A stretch of DNA of 64,000 nucleotides from Candidatus Fermentimicrarchaeum limneticum (GTDB lineage Archaea > Micrarchaeota > Micrarchaeia > Burarchaeales > Fermentimicrarchaeaceae). Below are positions 17,538 to 27,794 of the stretch, in pieces. The position numbers were made by a program, and so were the translations under genes. The DNA is taken from the NCBI GenBank assembly GCA_013426015.1, contig CP058998.1:310001-374000 (forward strand). Reading direction: 5' to 3'. Each line of letters begins with the position of its first letter. The first letter of the stretch is position 1. Under the pieces are notes generated by a model, which was not told where the DNA came from, ran no database searches, and was given only the letters and a program-made list of their open reading frames with translations.

Positions 17538-19694
17538 TTAGATTTTTGCTCTATTCAAGAGGAGCGAATTTGTCACTACAGACAAGGAGCTTAGCGCCAT
17601 CGCACCACCTGCAATCATTGGGTTCAGTATAACGCCAACAGATGACAATGCTCCTGCTGCAACAGGAATCCCTAGTAGGTTATAGATGAGCGCCCAGAAC
17701 ATGTTTTGCCTTATCTTGCTCATAGTTGCCTTTGAGAGGTTTATTGCTTTCACAACATCCAGCAGGGAGTTTTTCATCAGAACAATATCTCCGGATTCCA
17801 TTGCAACATCGGTGCCGGAGCTCATGACTATCCCTATATCCGCCAATGCAAGCGCAGGGGCATCGTTTATCCCGTCGCCGACCATTGCGACATTCCTGCC
17901 CTCCTTCTTGAGTTTTTCAACAAGTTTTGACTTATCCTCTGGAAGAACTCCTGCAAAGTAGCGATCCACACTCACTTTTCTGGCAACTGCCTTCGCAACT
18001 CTTTCATTGTCGCCCGTAATCATATATATCTCAAAACCCATCCTCCTGAACTTTGCAACTGCTTCTGCGGAATCGGGCTTCACAACATCTGAAACGGCAA
18101 TTGCGCCAAGCTCTTCCCCAACTCTTAGAAGCACAACCGTCTTGCCGTCGTCCTCAAGCTCGTGAACCTTGTCGCTGATTCTCCTGCCGGCATCGAACCA
18201 TTCCGGCCTTCCAAGCATGACAGTTTTCCTGCTTACGACTCCCTTAACGCCCTTACCCGTGACTGACCTGAACTTCGAGACTCCATGTATTCCGACCCCT
18301 TCCTTCTCAGCCTTTTCCACTATAGCGTCCGCAAGTGGGTGCTCGGATGCCTTTTCAACGCTTGCCGCAAAGCTCAGGACATCCTCCCTGCTCATCTTTC
18401 CAAATGATATTATATCTGTCACCGCAGGCTTGCCAAGCGTTATGGTCCCGGTCTTGTCAAGGAGAATTGCATTTATCTTCTGGGATTTCTCCAAAACCTC
18501 TCCTCCCTTTATCAGAATGCCGTTTCTAGCACCCTTTCCGATTCCGACCATCACTGCAGTGGGTGTTGCTAACCCTAGGGCGCAGGGGCAGGAGATGACA
18601 AGGACTGAAACTGCCGCTGTCAGTGCGAATGAAAGCGGCTTGCCAAACAGGAAGAACCAAGCAAGGAATGTGAGAAGGGAAATGAGTATGACAGCAGGCA
18701 CAAAGTATGAGGAAATTCTGTCTGCATAGCTCTGGATCGGAGCCTTCTTTGTCTGTGCATCCTCTATTAGGTGTATTATTCTTGATAGGGTGGAATCCGC
18801 CCCAACCCTTGTCGCCTTTATCCTGAGCAGACCGTGCTTGTTCAGAGTCCCCCCGTAGACGGTCATGCCTCTTGCCTTCTCCTTCGGGATGGACTCGCCG
18901 GTTATCATTGACTCGTCAACGCTGGAATCGCCGGAAACGACAGTCCCGTCAACGGGAATCTGCTCACCCGGTTTCACTATAAGAATGTCGCCGGCTTTAA
19001 CGTCATCAATTGGCATGATCTTCTCCTTTCCCTTCACGAGAACCCTGGCCTGCTTTGGCGAGAGCTGCATAAGCTCCCTTATCGCCTGGCTGGTCCTTCC
19101 CTTTGCCCTTGCTTCTAGATATTTGCCTGTTACCACGAACGTAATCAGCACTGCAGATGTCTCAAAATATGTCTCGCCCATCGGATTCTGGAGTATCAGG
19201 TAGAGCGAGTAGAAGTATGCAACGCTGGTCCCAAGCGCAATCAGTGTATCCATGTTTGCGGTTTTCTGCTTCAGGCTTGCCCATGTTGACTTGTAGAAAC
19301 GCCATCCGACTATGAACTGCACTGGCGTTGCAAGCAGAAAAAGAACATAGCCTTTGTAGGGAAACTCCATTAAGAACATGCCGATGACAAATGCAGGTAG
19401 AGATAGGAGAATGCTGAGCAGTAACAGCCCTTTCAATTGTCTTTCTTCCTTCTCTCTTATTTCCTTCTCCCTGTCAAAGCTCGCCACCACGAATTCTCCG
19501 GAGTAGCCGAGTTCCTTTATCCTTTCGAGCAATTTTGCTTCGCTTACTTTATTTTCATCAAACTCAACGCTCGCCTTCTCGGTAGTGAAATTTACATTTA
19601 CATTTTTCACTCCCTGAGTCTTCCCCAAGCCCTTCTCTATGTTAAGGGCGCAGTTTGTGCAATGCATGCCAGTGATTCTTATTGTCTTATTCAT
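17538..19694 (-). CDS. copA: Cu+-exporting P-type ATPase
   Basis: 718 residues. One N-terminal HMA metal-binding domain (GMHCTNCA, CxxC at about 12-15), eight membrane helices, CPC metal site in [12 protein letters not shown] (about residue 370), DKTGT (about 412), SEHPLA and [10 protein letters not shown]. This combination is diagnostic of P1B-1 Cu+ pumps. It is preceded on the same strand by an HMA-TauE/SafE-cupredoxin gene with 4 bp between, and by a Cys-rich protein: a copper operon. Confidence 0.93.
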   Translation of the reverse strand: MNKTIRITGMHCTNCALNIEKGLGKTQGVKNVNVNFTTEKASVEFDENKVSEAKLLERIKELGYSGEFVVASFDREKEIREKEERQLKGLLLLSILLSLPAFVIGMFLMEFPYKGYVLFLLATPVQFIVGWRFYKSTWASLKQKTANMDTLIALGTSVAYFYSLYLILQNPMGETYFETSAVLITFVVTGKYLEARAKGRTSQAIRELMQLSPKQARVLVKGKEKIMPIDDVKAGDILIVKPGEQIPVDGTVVSGDSSVDESMITGESIPKEKARGMTVYGGTLNKHGLLRIKATRVGADSTLSRIIHLIEDAQTKKAPIQSYADRISSYFVPAVILISLLTFLAWFFLFGKPLSFALTAAVSVLVISCPCALGLATPTAVMVGIGKGARNGILIKGGEVLEKSQKINAILLDKTGTITLGKPAVTDIISFGKMSREDVLSFAASVEKASEHPLADAIVEKAEKEGVGIHGVSKFRSVTGKGVKGVVSRKTVMLGRPEWFDAGRRISDKVHELEDDGKTVVLLRVGEELGAIAVSDVVKPDSAEAVAKFRRMGFEIYMITGDNERVAKAVARKVSVDRYFAGVLPEDKSKLVEKLKKEGRNVAMVGDGINDAPALALADIGIVMSSGTDVAMESGDIVLMKNSLLDVVKAINLSKATMSKIRQNMFWALIYNLLGIPVAAGALSSVGVILNPMIAGGAMALSSLSVVTNSLLLNRAKI

Positions 19695-19698
19695 CTTT

Positions 19699-21102
19699 TC
19701 ACCCTATGCCTCCGCAGCCGCAACCTCCTGTGCTTGGGGGTAAGGAGGGTGCTGTCTGCTCCAGTGTACTTTGCTCTGTTTTATTATTTATATCATTCAC
19801 AACAATAAATGTCCCAGGTATCATGCCCATCCAGCAGCTCCATCTTATCACTCCCTCCTTATTGGGAGCGAACTCAATGGTTTGCTCTCCTTTGTTTATT
19901 GGAAAATCAAGCCCATAGTCGCGGACTATTATTCTATTATTGCAGCCGTTTATCTCAATTCCATTGATTATCCATTTTACAGGCACTCCCTTCTGCAGAA
20001 CAAAGTTGTTTGGTTCCCACCCGTTGTTTGTCACATTCATGCGTATTATCTGATATCCTTCGGATACATTAATGTTCAAAGTGGTATTTGACAAGTTTGT
20101 TGGAATCGCACCTGTCTGCAGTGCATTAAATGAAAACTCGCTTCCTGCAAGCGTAAGTCCATTATTCGCCATGAGGAGTCCTAGGATTATTACAAAAATT
20201 CCAGAGAACTTAACCAAATTGTGCTTTAGAGAATTGCTCAGGTAAGAGGCAATAGCCCCGAAGCCAAGCAGGGGTGGCAGCGTTCCAAGTCCGAAGGAGA
20301 ATAACGCCGAAGCACCCCAAAAAGGACTTCCGCTTCCTGCGGCAAGCAGATACATTGCCTGAAGAGGACCGCAGGCTATGAACAAACCATTCAGAAGACC
20401 GATGAAGAGAGGTGCGTGCTGTTTCTCTCCCTGGCTTCGTATGAACTGCGTTAGGAATTTCGGAGTTGGGATGCGCACTTTTCTGAGCTGCGGTAATACT
20501 CCAAGCATGTTTATTCCATATATCACTAAGAAAGCACCTGCGAGAAGCGCTATGGCCACCCTGAGTTCAACTGTAAAGGCAATAACTGAACCGACAAGAC
20601 CAAACAAAGCTCCAATTGCGGTGTAGGACAAAAGCTTCCCAGCACCGTACTGAAGGTGAGAATATAGACTGGGCTTTCCTTCCGAAGCGCATTTTGCCGT
20701 ATAGGACAGCACAAACCCACCGCACATGCCTATGCAGTGGAAGCCTGTGAGAAAGCCCACGAAGAATATGAGAGGCAGACTTGTATTTGAAGTAAGATTG
20801 AGGAAGGATTCACTATTCTTGTCAATGAAGAAGTATGCAGAAACAAGCAGTACTGCAATTCCTAGAGCTATGAAAAGAGGGCCCATTCCGCTTACTGAGT
20901 CCCTCTTTATCGAGTAACCTTTCTCCTCAAGCTTCCTTTCTATCTCTTTTAAGTTTGTCTCATACTTGTACTCTAACTCAAGAGTCTGATTTTCCAGATT
21001 TACCTTTGCATTCTTTACTCCTTTCACATGCGTAACTGCATCCTCAATTATCATCTTGCATGAGTTGCAGTGCATGCCTCCTACATTCAATATTTTTTTC
21101 AT
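19699..21102 (-). CDS. HMA - TauE/SafE-like membrane - cupredoxin fusion, copper handling
   Basis: 467 residues in three parts: an HMA domain (GGMHCNSC, about 8-15), a six-to-seven helix TauE/SafE or DsbD-like membrane domain with [15 protein letters not shown], and an extracellular cupredoxin-like domain (about 340-440: [13 protein letters not shown]... [18 protein letters not shown]) with Cys and Met ligands. A CGCGG tail could bind metal. It probably passes copper across or along the membrane in concert with CopA. ATG 21102 is chosen because AAGGTGAT is 6 bp upstream; the in-frame ATG 21120 overlaps the previous gene. Confidence 0.85.
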   Translation of the reverse strand: MKKILNVGGMHCNSCKMIIEDAVTHVKGVKNAKVNLENQTLELEYKYETNLKEIERKLEEKGYSIKRDSVSGMGPLFIALGIAVLLVSAYFFIDKNSESFLNLTSNTSLPLIFFVGFLTGFHCIGMCGGFVLSYTAKCASEGKPSLYSHLQYGAGKLLSYTAIGALFGLVGSVIAFTVELRVAIALLAGAFLVIYGINMLGVLPQLRKVRIPTPKFLTQFIRSQGEKQHAPLFIGLLNGLFIACGPLQAMYLLAAGSGSPFWGASALFSFGLGTLPPLLGFGAIASYLSNSLKHNLVKFSGIFVIILGLLMANNGLTLAGSEFSFNALQTGAIPTNLSNTTLNINVSEGYQIIRMNVTNNGWEPNNFVLQKGVPVKWIINGIEINGCNNRIIVRDYGLDFPINKGEQTIEFAPNKEGVIRWSCWMGMIPGTFIVVNDINNKTEQSTLEQTAPSLPPSTGGCGCGGIG

Positions 21103-21107
21103 TTTTA

Positions 21108-21365
21108 TCACCTTCTGCATTTACATTCCACCTGCTTGCCGCCAGAGCAACAGCAATATATTGGCTCAGTTGAATTCTGGGCAGTACAGTGCTGGCAGCC
21201 GCATAACAGTCTGGCTCTTGCCACCATCACGTTGAATGCATACTCTGTCTCCCTGTATAACTCCCAACCCTCCTCATCCTGTCGCGTGAGCGAATGGCGG
21301 AATCTGAGGATTGCTCCCTTCATGTTTTCCAATGCTTTATCCAATTTCTTACTCAATTCCATCAC
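21108..21365 (-). CDS. Cys-rich putative metal-binding protein
   Basis: 85 residues. The first 50 form helices; the end contains CGCQHC, then CCCSGG and CKC, in total eight Cys with one His, a plausible copper-binding cluster. GAGGTG directly precedes the start. Its stop is 5 bp before the fusion gene, so it opens the copper operon. It could be a copper chaperone or a four-helix Csp-like copper store; neither is proven. Confidence 0.7.
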   Translation of the reverse strand: MMELSKKLDKALENMKGAILRFRHSLTRQDEEGWELYRETEYAFNVMVARARLLCGCQHCTAQNSTEPIYCCCSGGKQVECKCRR

Positions 21366-21534
21366 CTCTTATTTTGCTGCCCACAGAGTAGTATTGGCCG
21401 TGGGTGGTTCGTGAGCCCTGTGGGCAGGTGAAGTATCTGGTGCTGAAACCGAATTTCCATTTTGCTGTAACCAATGTTTCAAATTGTGAAACCAAGCAGA
21501 AAGGGTTAAAAATAAGGGAATCTCAAATATTTGC

Positions 21535-22032
21535 ATGAAAAGCAACCTGCGTATTCTGCTGGGGCTTTTTGTAGTGGTATTCCTGTATTTAATTCTCTAT
21601 GGTCTTCCTAATTTTATTAAGCAGACAAATCCTACACAGTGCACAGTTAACGGAGAGTGCCAGCATGAAGAGAGGATGAACCTGCTCACGTATCTCAGCC
21701 CTATTTTCATTGCAGTTGGGTTCGTCCTTGGAGCTGTTGCATTCTACCTTTTCACAGAGAATAAGAAGACGGAGTATGTTGAAGTAAAGCCGAATCCAGA
21801 AGCACTATTGAAGCTGCTTTCCCAAGAGGAGAGAAAAGTTGTGTCAAAGATAGCTGAGGAGGGAGGCAAGGCTTTGCAATCTGAGATATCACTCCTAGAA
21901 GGGATGGGAAAGGTGAAGTCCCATAGGATTACGGAGCGGCTTGAGAAGAGAGGGATCGTTGAGAAGGAACAGCATGGGAAGACTAACCTGGTTAAACTGA
22001 GCAAAGAGCTGAAGGAAGTGCTTGTTAAATAG
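21535..22032 (+). CDS. membrane-anchored winged-helix regulator
   Basis: 165 residues: two membrane helices (about 8-28 and 50-72) separated by an extracellular loop containing CTVNGEC, then a cytoplasmic winged helix (about 85-160: LLKLLSQEERKVVSKIAEEGGKALQSEISLLEGMGKVKSHRITERLEKRGIVEKEQHGKTNLVKL in outline). Such archaeal proteins may sense conditions outside and act on DNA. It is divergent from the copper operon, with 169 bp between, so it is a candidate regulator of it. Start ATG 21535 follows a TATA box closely. Confidence 0.75.
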   Translation: MKSNLRILLGLFVVVFLYLILYGLPNFIKQTNPTQCTVNGECQHEERMNLLTYLSPIFIAVGFVLGAVAFYLFTENKKTEYVEVKPNPEALLKLLSQEERKVVSKIAEEGGKALQSEISLLEGMGKVKSHRITERLEKRGIVEKEQHGKTNLVKLSKELKEVLVK

Positions 22033-22090
22033 AAACTTCAGGATAAGCAAAGGTTTTAAAACATCTCATGATATTATTAGTGGGGGTGTG

Positions 22091-25000
22091 ATGGGTAAAA
22101 TCGGCTACTTCTTGCGATACGTGTTTCTACTGCTTTTACTATGCGCATCCATGAGCGCAGCTGCGACACTCTGCTATTACAAAGGACCCGACACATTCGG
22201 TTCTCTGAGACTCACGAATTTCGCTGTGACCGGAAACTCAAATCTCACCGCGTGGGAATATGTCAATGTCTCCTACACGCTTCAGAATGTTGATCCGCAG
22301 CAACGCACAATTCTTTTCAGCCAGAGCAAGGGGACGTATATCGGCGCTTCCACTCCTTCGGGTGCTGAGGAGTTTGCATATTCAAACCGCGGCACTTCAC
22401 TTGCTCCAGGCCAGAGCATCAACTTCAACGGGCAGGTGACGCTGGATGAGGCAGGCAACTGGAAGCTGTGGCCTGCATTCTGCTACACTGTTGGTAAAAC
22501 ATCGAACTGCTCGCCGAACGAGTGGCATGCCTGCTCCCTGTCTGTATCGGATATCGATTCAGATGGAGACGGAGTTCCAGACTCCATAGACCAGTGTCCT
22601 CAGCTGCCTGAAACATTCAACGGATATCAGGATGACGACGGATGCCCTGACCAGGTGCCGGTTGTCGACACGGATAAGGATGGGATTCCTGATTCGCAGG
22701 ACAACTGCCCTTATGTATCCAACCAGAACCAGCTAGACTCCGACCAAGATTTGAGAGGAGATGTGTGTGATAACTGCCTGCACAGACAGAACTTCGACCA
22801 AGCAGACGCAGACCAGGATGGGGTGGGGGATGTCTGCGATAACTGCAGGAATGCCCCAAACCCGAACCAGGTGGATACCGATCAGGATGGGTTAGGAGAC
22901 GCGTGCGATACGCAGAGGGGTAGCGGGCCTGCAAGCATAACCCTCACCACGAAGCCTGCCAACTATTCCAGAGGCGATAGGGTAAATTTCACCGCCGACG
23001 CGACAGACCCGGATGGAATAGCAAAGATAATGCTGTTTATAGGAGGACAGAAGGTGAAGGAGTGCCTCAGCTCGCCCTGCTCGACTGAAGCAAATGCGCC
23101 TGCAGCCGGAGTTGATTTCGGCGCAAGTGTAATAGACAACTTTGGAGGGGTAACCAGCGGGGGAGATATAGGCGTGCCGGGGATTGACCTGCCTCCAGCG
23201 TGCCACGACAGCGACAGCGGTGACAAGCCGTTCACAAGAGGGATGGCATCCAACGAATCGGGTAGTATTAACTACTCAACCTCCACGATAACCCTGCCCC
23301 CGCAGTATTTTGACACATGCATAAACTCCACCGCAATAGTTGAGTATTACTGCAATGGAAATTTCATAAGAAATGCCACGCACAACTGCGGAAGCTGCAT
23401 AGAGAGTCCTAGGATGCTTACCGAGGAGGGGGTCTCAGTGCGCGTGCTTGGTGACTTCTGCGCCTGCGAGGATTCCGACGAAGGGATGAACCAGTTTGAG
23501 AGGGGAGTCGTTACTGGACTGATATCGGACTACTGCCTAAACTCCGGGAATGTTGTCGAGTATTACTGCAGTGATGAAAGGGAGATCGCTAATACGACAA
23601 TACGCTGCAACGGGCAATGCGTCAACGGAACGTGCCCCTGCAATGACAGCGATGGCGGAGTGAAATATAACGTGCGTGGAACTACTTACGATGGATTCAC
23701 CGACTTCTGCGGAACAGGCAGTCATGCCCGTGAGCTTACAGAATATCATACCGAGATAACAAGGGGGTTTGGAACTCCTTATTCTTGCAATACCGTTAAT
23801 GAGACAATTACTTGCGAGGGGCTCTGCCAGGATGGCGCCTGCCTGCCTCCCAGCTGCAACGACTCCATACAGAACCAGAGGGAGGAGAGGGTTGACTGCG
23901 GAGGGCCTTGCGAACCCTGCCCTACTTGCTGGGACAATAAGAGGAACCAGAATGAAACTGGCGTGGATTGCGGAGGGCCTTGCACCAGAGAATGCCCCAG
24001 ATGCGTTCCCCTCGTACGTAACAACGAGCCGGACCATGCGATAGATGTTGTATTCATACCAACCAGGGAGTACGAAGGGAACATGAGCGGTTTCGTTTCA
24101 GATGTCGAGAATATGATTCAGAACGGATATTTCGCCGAGAGGACGATAAATGCAAGCAAGCATTATATGAACTTTTACTATACCACCAAGTTCGGGAGCC
24201 TGCATAAAGAGGGTAACGGGGACTGCGACTGGAGCGCCCCCTCGAACTGGGATGACGGGTGCTCGCACGCAGAGGGAGCGGTGATCGTGCACCAGGTCGG
24301 CTGCAGGGATTATGCAAGCGGCAATGTATTCTCAACCGAATACTACAGTCTGGACACGCTGGTTCACGAGAGCGGGCATGGTTTGTTCGGGGTTGCAGAC
24401 GAGTACTGCTGCGATTCCCACTACTGGCAGCCAGACCCAAACCCGAACATATACTCCTCACTGTCCAACTGCAAGAGTGACAGCCTGCCAGGATGGGACC
24501 AGAACCTATGCTGGATGTTCTGCCCAGGCGACAAGAATGATTTCGGGAGGGGTGCTGAAGACAGATTTCTTCTGATTGAATCTATACGCGATGAGATACC
24601 GCAGATATACCTCAGGAAGACGGGAACTGACGGATGGAGGCCGGAGTGGATAAAGGTTTACGCCGATGAGACGCTTATCTACGATTCAACCACCTACAAG
24701 TCGGACATAGGGATTTGGCTGGACGACGACGGGAACACGTGGGGCAAGAGATGGGTCGCGCCGAACTACCCAAACGCAACAGACCTGGGCGCAGCCGTAA
24801 CCTCGCTGAGTGTGGAGACCAAGACATCGAATACCTGGCCGTCGGATGCAGGCAAGGTGTACTTCACGGTTGGGACAAGGGACTGGCTGCTGGACAACGA
24901 CGGGAGGGATGAATTCGGACAGGGAACAACGAATACGTTTGAACTCACTCCCGGAGGACTGAGGGAAGGCGAGATAAAGGAGATAGGATTATGGATGGAT

Positions 25001-25816
25001 GGCGGCAGGTGGTACCCCGAGTCGATTAAGGTATACGCGAACGGGAGGGTGATTTACGACAGTTCCGCCAGGCGTGTCGTGCTTCCTGGGCTGGGCGGTG
25101 ACAGCCACTACACGAGCGGCAGCAAGTGGACTGCATCGGATTTCCCCGATCCTAGCATAGATACGACTCCAGTCACAAGCATGCGGGTCAATATAACAAC
25201 ATCAAACGGCGAGGATCAGGAGACTGACTCAGATGTATTCTTAGACATAGGGGAGGAGGAGTTCAGGCTGCACAACGACGGAAGTAGATTCAGGAAGAGC
25301 ACCACGGATTCTTTCACATTCGACCATCTCGGTCTGGTCAAGGGCGATATACAGAAGATAGGGCTCAGGATAGAGGGGGATGACGAGTGGAGACCCGTGC
25401 GTTTGACTCTCGAAGTCAATGGTCGTCCTTTCTATGATACTTTTTCCTACGCATATGATTCTTTCAACTTCCTTGGGGACAAGCCGAATACCTGGGGCAA
25501 GTACTGGTACGCCCCGAATTACCCGAATCCAAGCGCAGTGAGGGAGTGGCGCGAGATTCACGTCATGGTCAAGACGAAGGATGAGGGTGATGCGGGAACC
25601 GATGACAGTGTTTACTTTGGGATAGGCACAAGGGAATGGAACTTGGATAACTCTCATAGGGAGAACTGCGGAGGTGGATACTGGACCCATGTCAGGACGG
25701 GCTCTGTAATGAAAGGTGACTGCAGCTATCCCTGCCAGTACAATGAATATTCAAAGAGGAGGGCAGAATGGGTGTTTGGAAAATATGTGGAGGTAGGAAC
25801 CAAGATATTTACATAG
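22091..25816 (+). CDS. large secreted M64-like metallopeptidase with TSP3 and PLAT-like repeats
   Basis: About 1241 residues. Signal peptide (FLRYVFLLLLLCASMSAAA), an N-terminal beta domain, three or four thrombospondin type-3 calcium repeats (residues ~155-280, DxDxDGxxD with CDNC pairs), several Cys-rich modules with ACNDS(D)GG-type starts, two VDCGGPC repeats, and a peptidase domain with HESGHGLFGVADEY (HESGH at 759-763; Asp later in DE), as in family M64. The C-terminal third contains three PLAT-like beta repeats with WxPESIKVYANG patterns. ATG 22091 follows GGGGGTG. Secreted, probably surface attached or released; targets unknown. Confidence 0.8.
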   Translation: MGKIGYFLRYVFLLLLLCASMSAAATLCYYKGPDTFGSLRLTNFAVTGNSNLTAWEYVNVSYTLQNVDPQQRTILFSQSKGTYIGASTPSGAEEFAYSNRGTSLAPGQSINFNGQVTLDEAGNWKLWPAFCYTVGKTSNCSPNEWHACSLSVSDIDSDGDGVPDSIDQCPQLPETFNGYQDDDGCPDQVPVVDTDKDGIPDSQDNCPYVSNQNQLDSDQDLRGDVCDNCLHRQNFDQADADQDGVGDVCDNCRNAPNPNQVDTDQDGLGDACDTQRGSGPASITLTTKPANYSRGDRVNFTADATDPDGIAKIMLFIGGQKVKECLSSPCSTEANAPAAGVDFGASVIDNFGGVTSGGDIGVPGIDLPPACHDSDSGDKPFTRGMASNESGSINYSTSTITLPPQYFDTCINSTAIVEYYCNGNFIRNATHNCGSCIESPRMLTEEGVSVRVLGDFCACEDSDEGMNQFERGVVTGLISDYCLNSGNVVEYYCSDEREIANTTIRCNGQCVNGTCPCNDSDGGVKYNVRGTTYDGFTDFCGTGSHARELTEYHTEITRGFGTPYSCNTVNETITCEGLCQDGACLPPSCNDSIQNQREERVDCGGPCEPCPTCWDNKRNQNETGVDCGGPCTRECPRCVPLVRNNEPDHAIDVVFIPTREYEGNMSGFVSDVENMIQNGYFAERTINASKHYMNFYYTTKFGSLHKEGNGDCDWSAPSNWDDGCSHAEGAVIVHQVGCRDYASGNVFSTEYYSLDTLVHESGHGLFGVADEYCCDSHYWQPDPNPNIYSSLSNCKSDSLPGWDQNLCWMFCPGDKNDFGRGAEDRFLLIESIRDEIPQIYLRKTGTDGWRPEWIKVYADETLIYDSTTYKSDIGIWLDDDGNTWGKRWVAPNYPNATDLGAAVTSLSVETKTSNTWPSDAGKVYFTVGTRDWLLDNDGRDEFGQGTTNTFELTPGGLREGEIKEIGLWMDGGRWYPESIKVYANGRVIYDSSARRVVLPGLGGDSHYTSGSKWTASDFPDPSIDTTPVTSMRVNITTSNGEDQETDSDVFLDIGEEEFRLHNDGSRFRKSTTDSFTFDHLGLVKGDIQKIGLRIEGDDEWRPVRLTLEVNGRPFYDTFSYAYDSFNFLGDKPNTWGKYWYAPNYPNPSAVREWREIHVMVKTKDEGDAGTDDSVYFGIGTREWNLDNSHRENCGGGYWTHVRTGSVMKGDCSYPCQYNEYSKRRAEWVFGKYVEVGTKIFT

Positions 25817-25829
25817 AAGAGGTGTTCAT

Positions 25830-26420
25830 GTGTCTCGTAGAAATGCGTTTTTGATGATAATGCTGCTTTCCCTGCTATCATTGCCAGTCTACGGAAGCGA
25901 CAACTCGAGCCCCAAGGCAGTCATAGTGCGGGTGAATATAAAGAATAACATCTTCACCGTGCTGGAGAGAAATATTGTATACGGCTATCCCCCTGAGCAT
26001 TTTGTGCAGTGGCAGGATTTCAAGATTAAGCTGCTGTCAGAGAACGGAGTGATTGAGGAGTATGGAGTGATAGACCCGAGGATAAGATTCTACGAGACTC
26101 TGCCAGGAGGGAACCCCGAGGGATTCGGGGCGAGGATGGTTGATGAGGCGAACCTCACCCTCATATTCCCCTTCAATAGCAACCTGACTGAAGTGAGCGT
26201 TAACAATTACACTAGCGGTGCAGAGCTGGTGAAGGCGGATTTGAAGAACATGATTGCAGGTTTCTGCTCGCAGAATAAGAATGACTCGGATTGCACGGGA
26301 GTTGCGGTGGAACCACGTGGCACACCAGCCGCACCACCTGACTTTGCGCCACTGACTGGTCTACTTGTGATTATTGCATTAGTGGCATTGGGGCTTTGGC
26401 AGCTTAAGAGAAGGAAGTAG
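25830..26420 (+). CDS. cell-surface protein with C-terminal membrane anchor
   Basis: 196 residues: signal peptide, a beta-rich ectodomain with several N-x-S/T sites, two Cys (FCSQNKNDSDC), a Pro-rich stalk and a C-terminal membrane helix followed by KRRK. Starts with GTG 25830 after GAGGTG. It is 13 bp downstream of the peptidase gene and likely co-expressed, perhaps an anchor or partner for it. Confidence 0.7.
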   Translation: MSRRNAFLMIMLLSLLSLPVYGSDNSSPKAVIVRVNIKNNIFTVLERNIVYGYPPEHFVQWQDFKIKLLSENGVIEEYGVIDPRIRFYETLPGGNPEGFGARMVDEANLTLIFPFNSNLTEVSVNNYTSGAELVKADLKNMIAGFCSQNKNDSDCTGVAVEPRGTPAAPPDFAPLTGLLVIIALVALGLWQLKRRK

Positions 26421-26422
26421 CA

Positions 26423-27106
26423 TTAGCGCAATTCCAACTTTTTCTGAACTGCGCGGGTTGTAAGCTCTCTCAGCGCATCAGAGGCGATCCACTTGGCGCT
26501 CTTTGAATTGATTTGTTGAATCTCTTTTGCGCTGTTAATCGCCGCCTTGTTCAGATTTTTATTCCTCTTACCGATTTGCCTCAATCCCCAGTTCACTGCT
26601 TTCTTGACGAAATTCCTCTCGTCTCTTGCCTCCCTCTTTATTATTGGCAGAAACCTCAGGAATTCCTCATCCGATGCCTTCTTGTCATGGACCGCCAGTG
26701 CTGCCATCAGCACAAAGCCGGCTCTCTTAACGAATTCCTCCTTCCTTCTGCTCCACTCAACAGCTTTAACGCGTGCAAATCCTGTCTTGTCAAAAAGGTT
26801 GCTGCAGCACTGGTCGCACACGTCCCAGGAATCGAAATCCATCACCCACTTCTCAAGCTGCCCCTCGCTTACAGCATCGGGGTCGTCAACCATGCAGGCG
26901 AGTATTCTTGCCTCGTGCATGCCGGATTTCCAAAGCTCCTGCGCAAGTTGATGGTTTTTGCCTGCCTCCTTGGCTATCCTTCTTATCTCAGGTATGGACA
27001 CTCCGTAGGTATTGTTTGGGATGCCAAAGCGGGCCATCCCCTCAACTGCCTTGGGGTCTGCAAGGAATTTTAATCTCCTTATAATTGCGCCGCAATTAGC
27101 TTTCAA
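26423..27106 (-). CDS. AlkD-like DNA alkylation repair protein
   Basis: 227 residues of repeated helical pairs (HEAT-like) with FGIPNNTYGVSIPEIRRIAKEAG and the typical motif DSWDVCDQCC and a later FVKKAVNWGLRQIGKRN. These are signatures of the AlkD/DNA alkylation repair family, glycosylases that remove N3/N7-alkyl purines without base flipping. Catalytic details cannot be checked by eye. Convergent with the previous gene, 2 bp apart. Confidence 0.85.
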   Translation of the reverse strand: MKANCGAIIRRLKFLADPKAVEGMARFGIPNNTYGVSIPEIRRIAKEAGKNHQLAQELWKSGMHEARILACMVDDPDAVSEGQLEKWVMDFDSWDVCDQCCSNLFDKTGFARVKAVEWSRRKEEFVKRAGFVLMAALAVHDKKASDEEFLRFLPIIKREARDERNFVKKAVNWGLRQIGKRNKNLNKAAINSAKEIQQINSKSAKWIASDALRELTTRAVQKKLELR

Positions 27107-27127
27107 CCCAACCAGCTCTAATCAGTA

Positions 27128-27688
27128 CTACTCGCACCTTTTGTTCTCCTGAACGAAATCTCCAAGCTCCTGCAGGCTCATCTCTCCGCACACGGATTTA
27201 TTGGTTCTAAGGTTTATGAATGCTGGTACGCCCAACGCCCCGCAATCGCGTTGGATCTGGTCTGCATACTGCATAAGCATGTCGTGGTTTGTATTGTTGT
27301 ACCAGACCTCGAGAACCCTGAAGTGAACACCGGTCTCATTCTCAACCTGCGAAACTACTGGGATCATGTTCGCACAAAAGTGGCAACCTTCACCATAGAA
27401 CTCGACAAACTCGCCCGGCAGGGGACATGGAGTGTTGCTGAAATTGCCGGAATGATTCGCTACGGTGCCATTTACAGGTTGCGTTGCATTTGAATTATTC
27501 TCCAGGACCTGCGTCTCGTTCTCATCGCATATGGAGTTGTTGTTCTGGTCCAAGCAGCACTGGTTTCCGATACTAACGTATGGAGATGCGCATTCGACTC
27601 TCCTGTTCTCTATCCAAGTGCAGCCGCTTATGAACATGAAGCAAGCTAACAACACGGGAATTGCAAGTTTTTGAGAATAGACTCTCAC
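27128..27688 (-). CDS. thioredoxin-fold lipoprotein
   Basis: 186 residues. Lipobox-like SGC near residue 23, a Cys-rich acidic region (CCLDQNNNSICDENE), an Asn/Thr linker, then a thioredoxin fold with CHFC active site, and a cis-Pro loop GVPAFI. The family reduces or forms disulfides outside the cell. A second Cys pair lies near the C terminus. Divergent from the zinc transporter. Direction of redox activity is unknown. Confidence 0.8.
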   Translation of the reverse strand: MRVYSQKLAIPVLLACFMFISGCTWIENRRVECASPYVSIGNQCCLDQNNNSICDENETQVLENNSNATQPVNGTVANHSGNFSNTPCPLPGEFVEFYGEGCHFCANMIPVVSQVENETGVHFRVLEVWYNNTNHDMLMQYADQIQRDCGALGVPAFINLRTNKSVCGEMSLQELGDFVQENKRCE

Positions 27689-27794
27689 GATTTAACTTTG
27701 GGGCTGTTTCTTTAAAAGCCTTCAACTATAGCATGCGAACCTGATAACTAGCTTTATAAAATTTTATGCATATATCACCAGTAGTGATGCAAAC

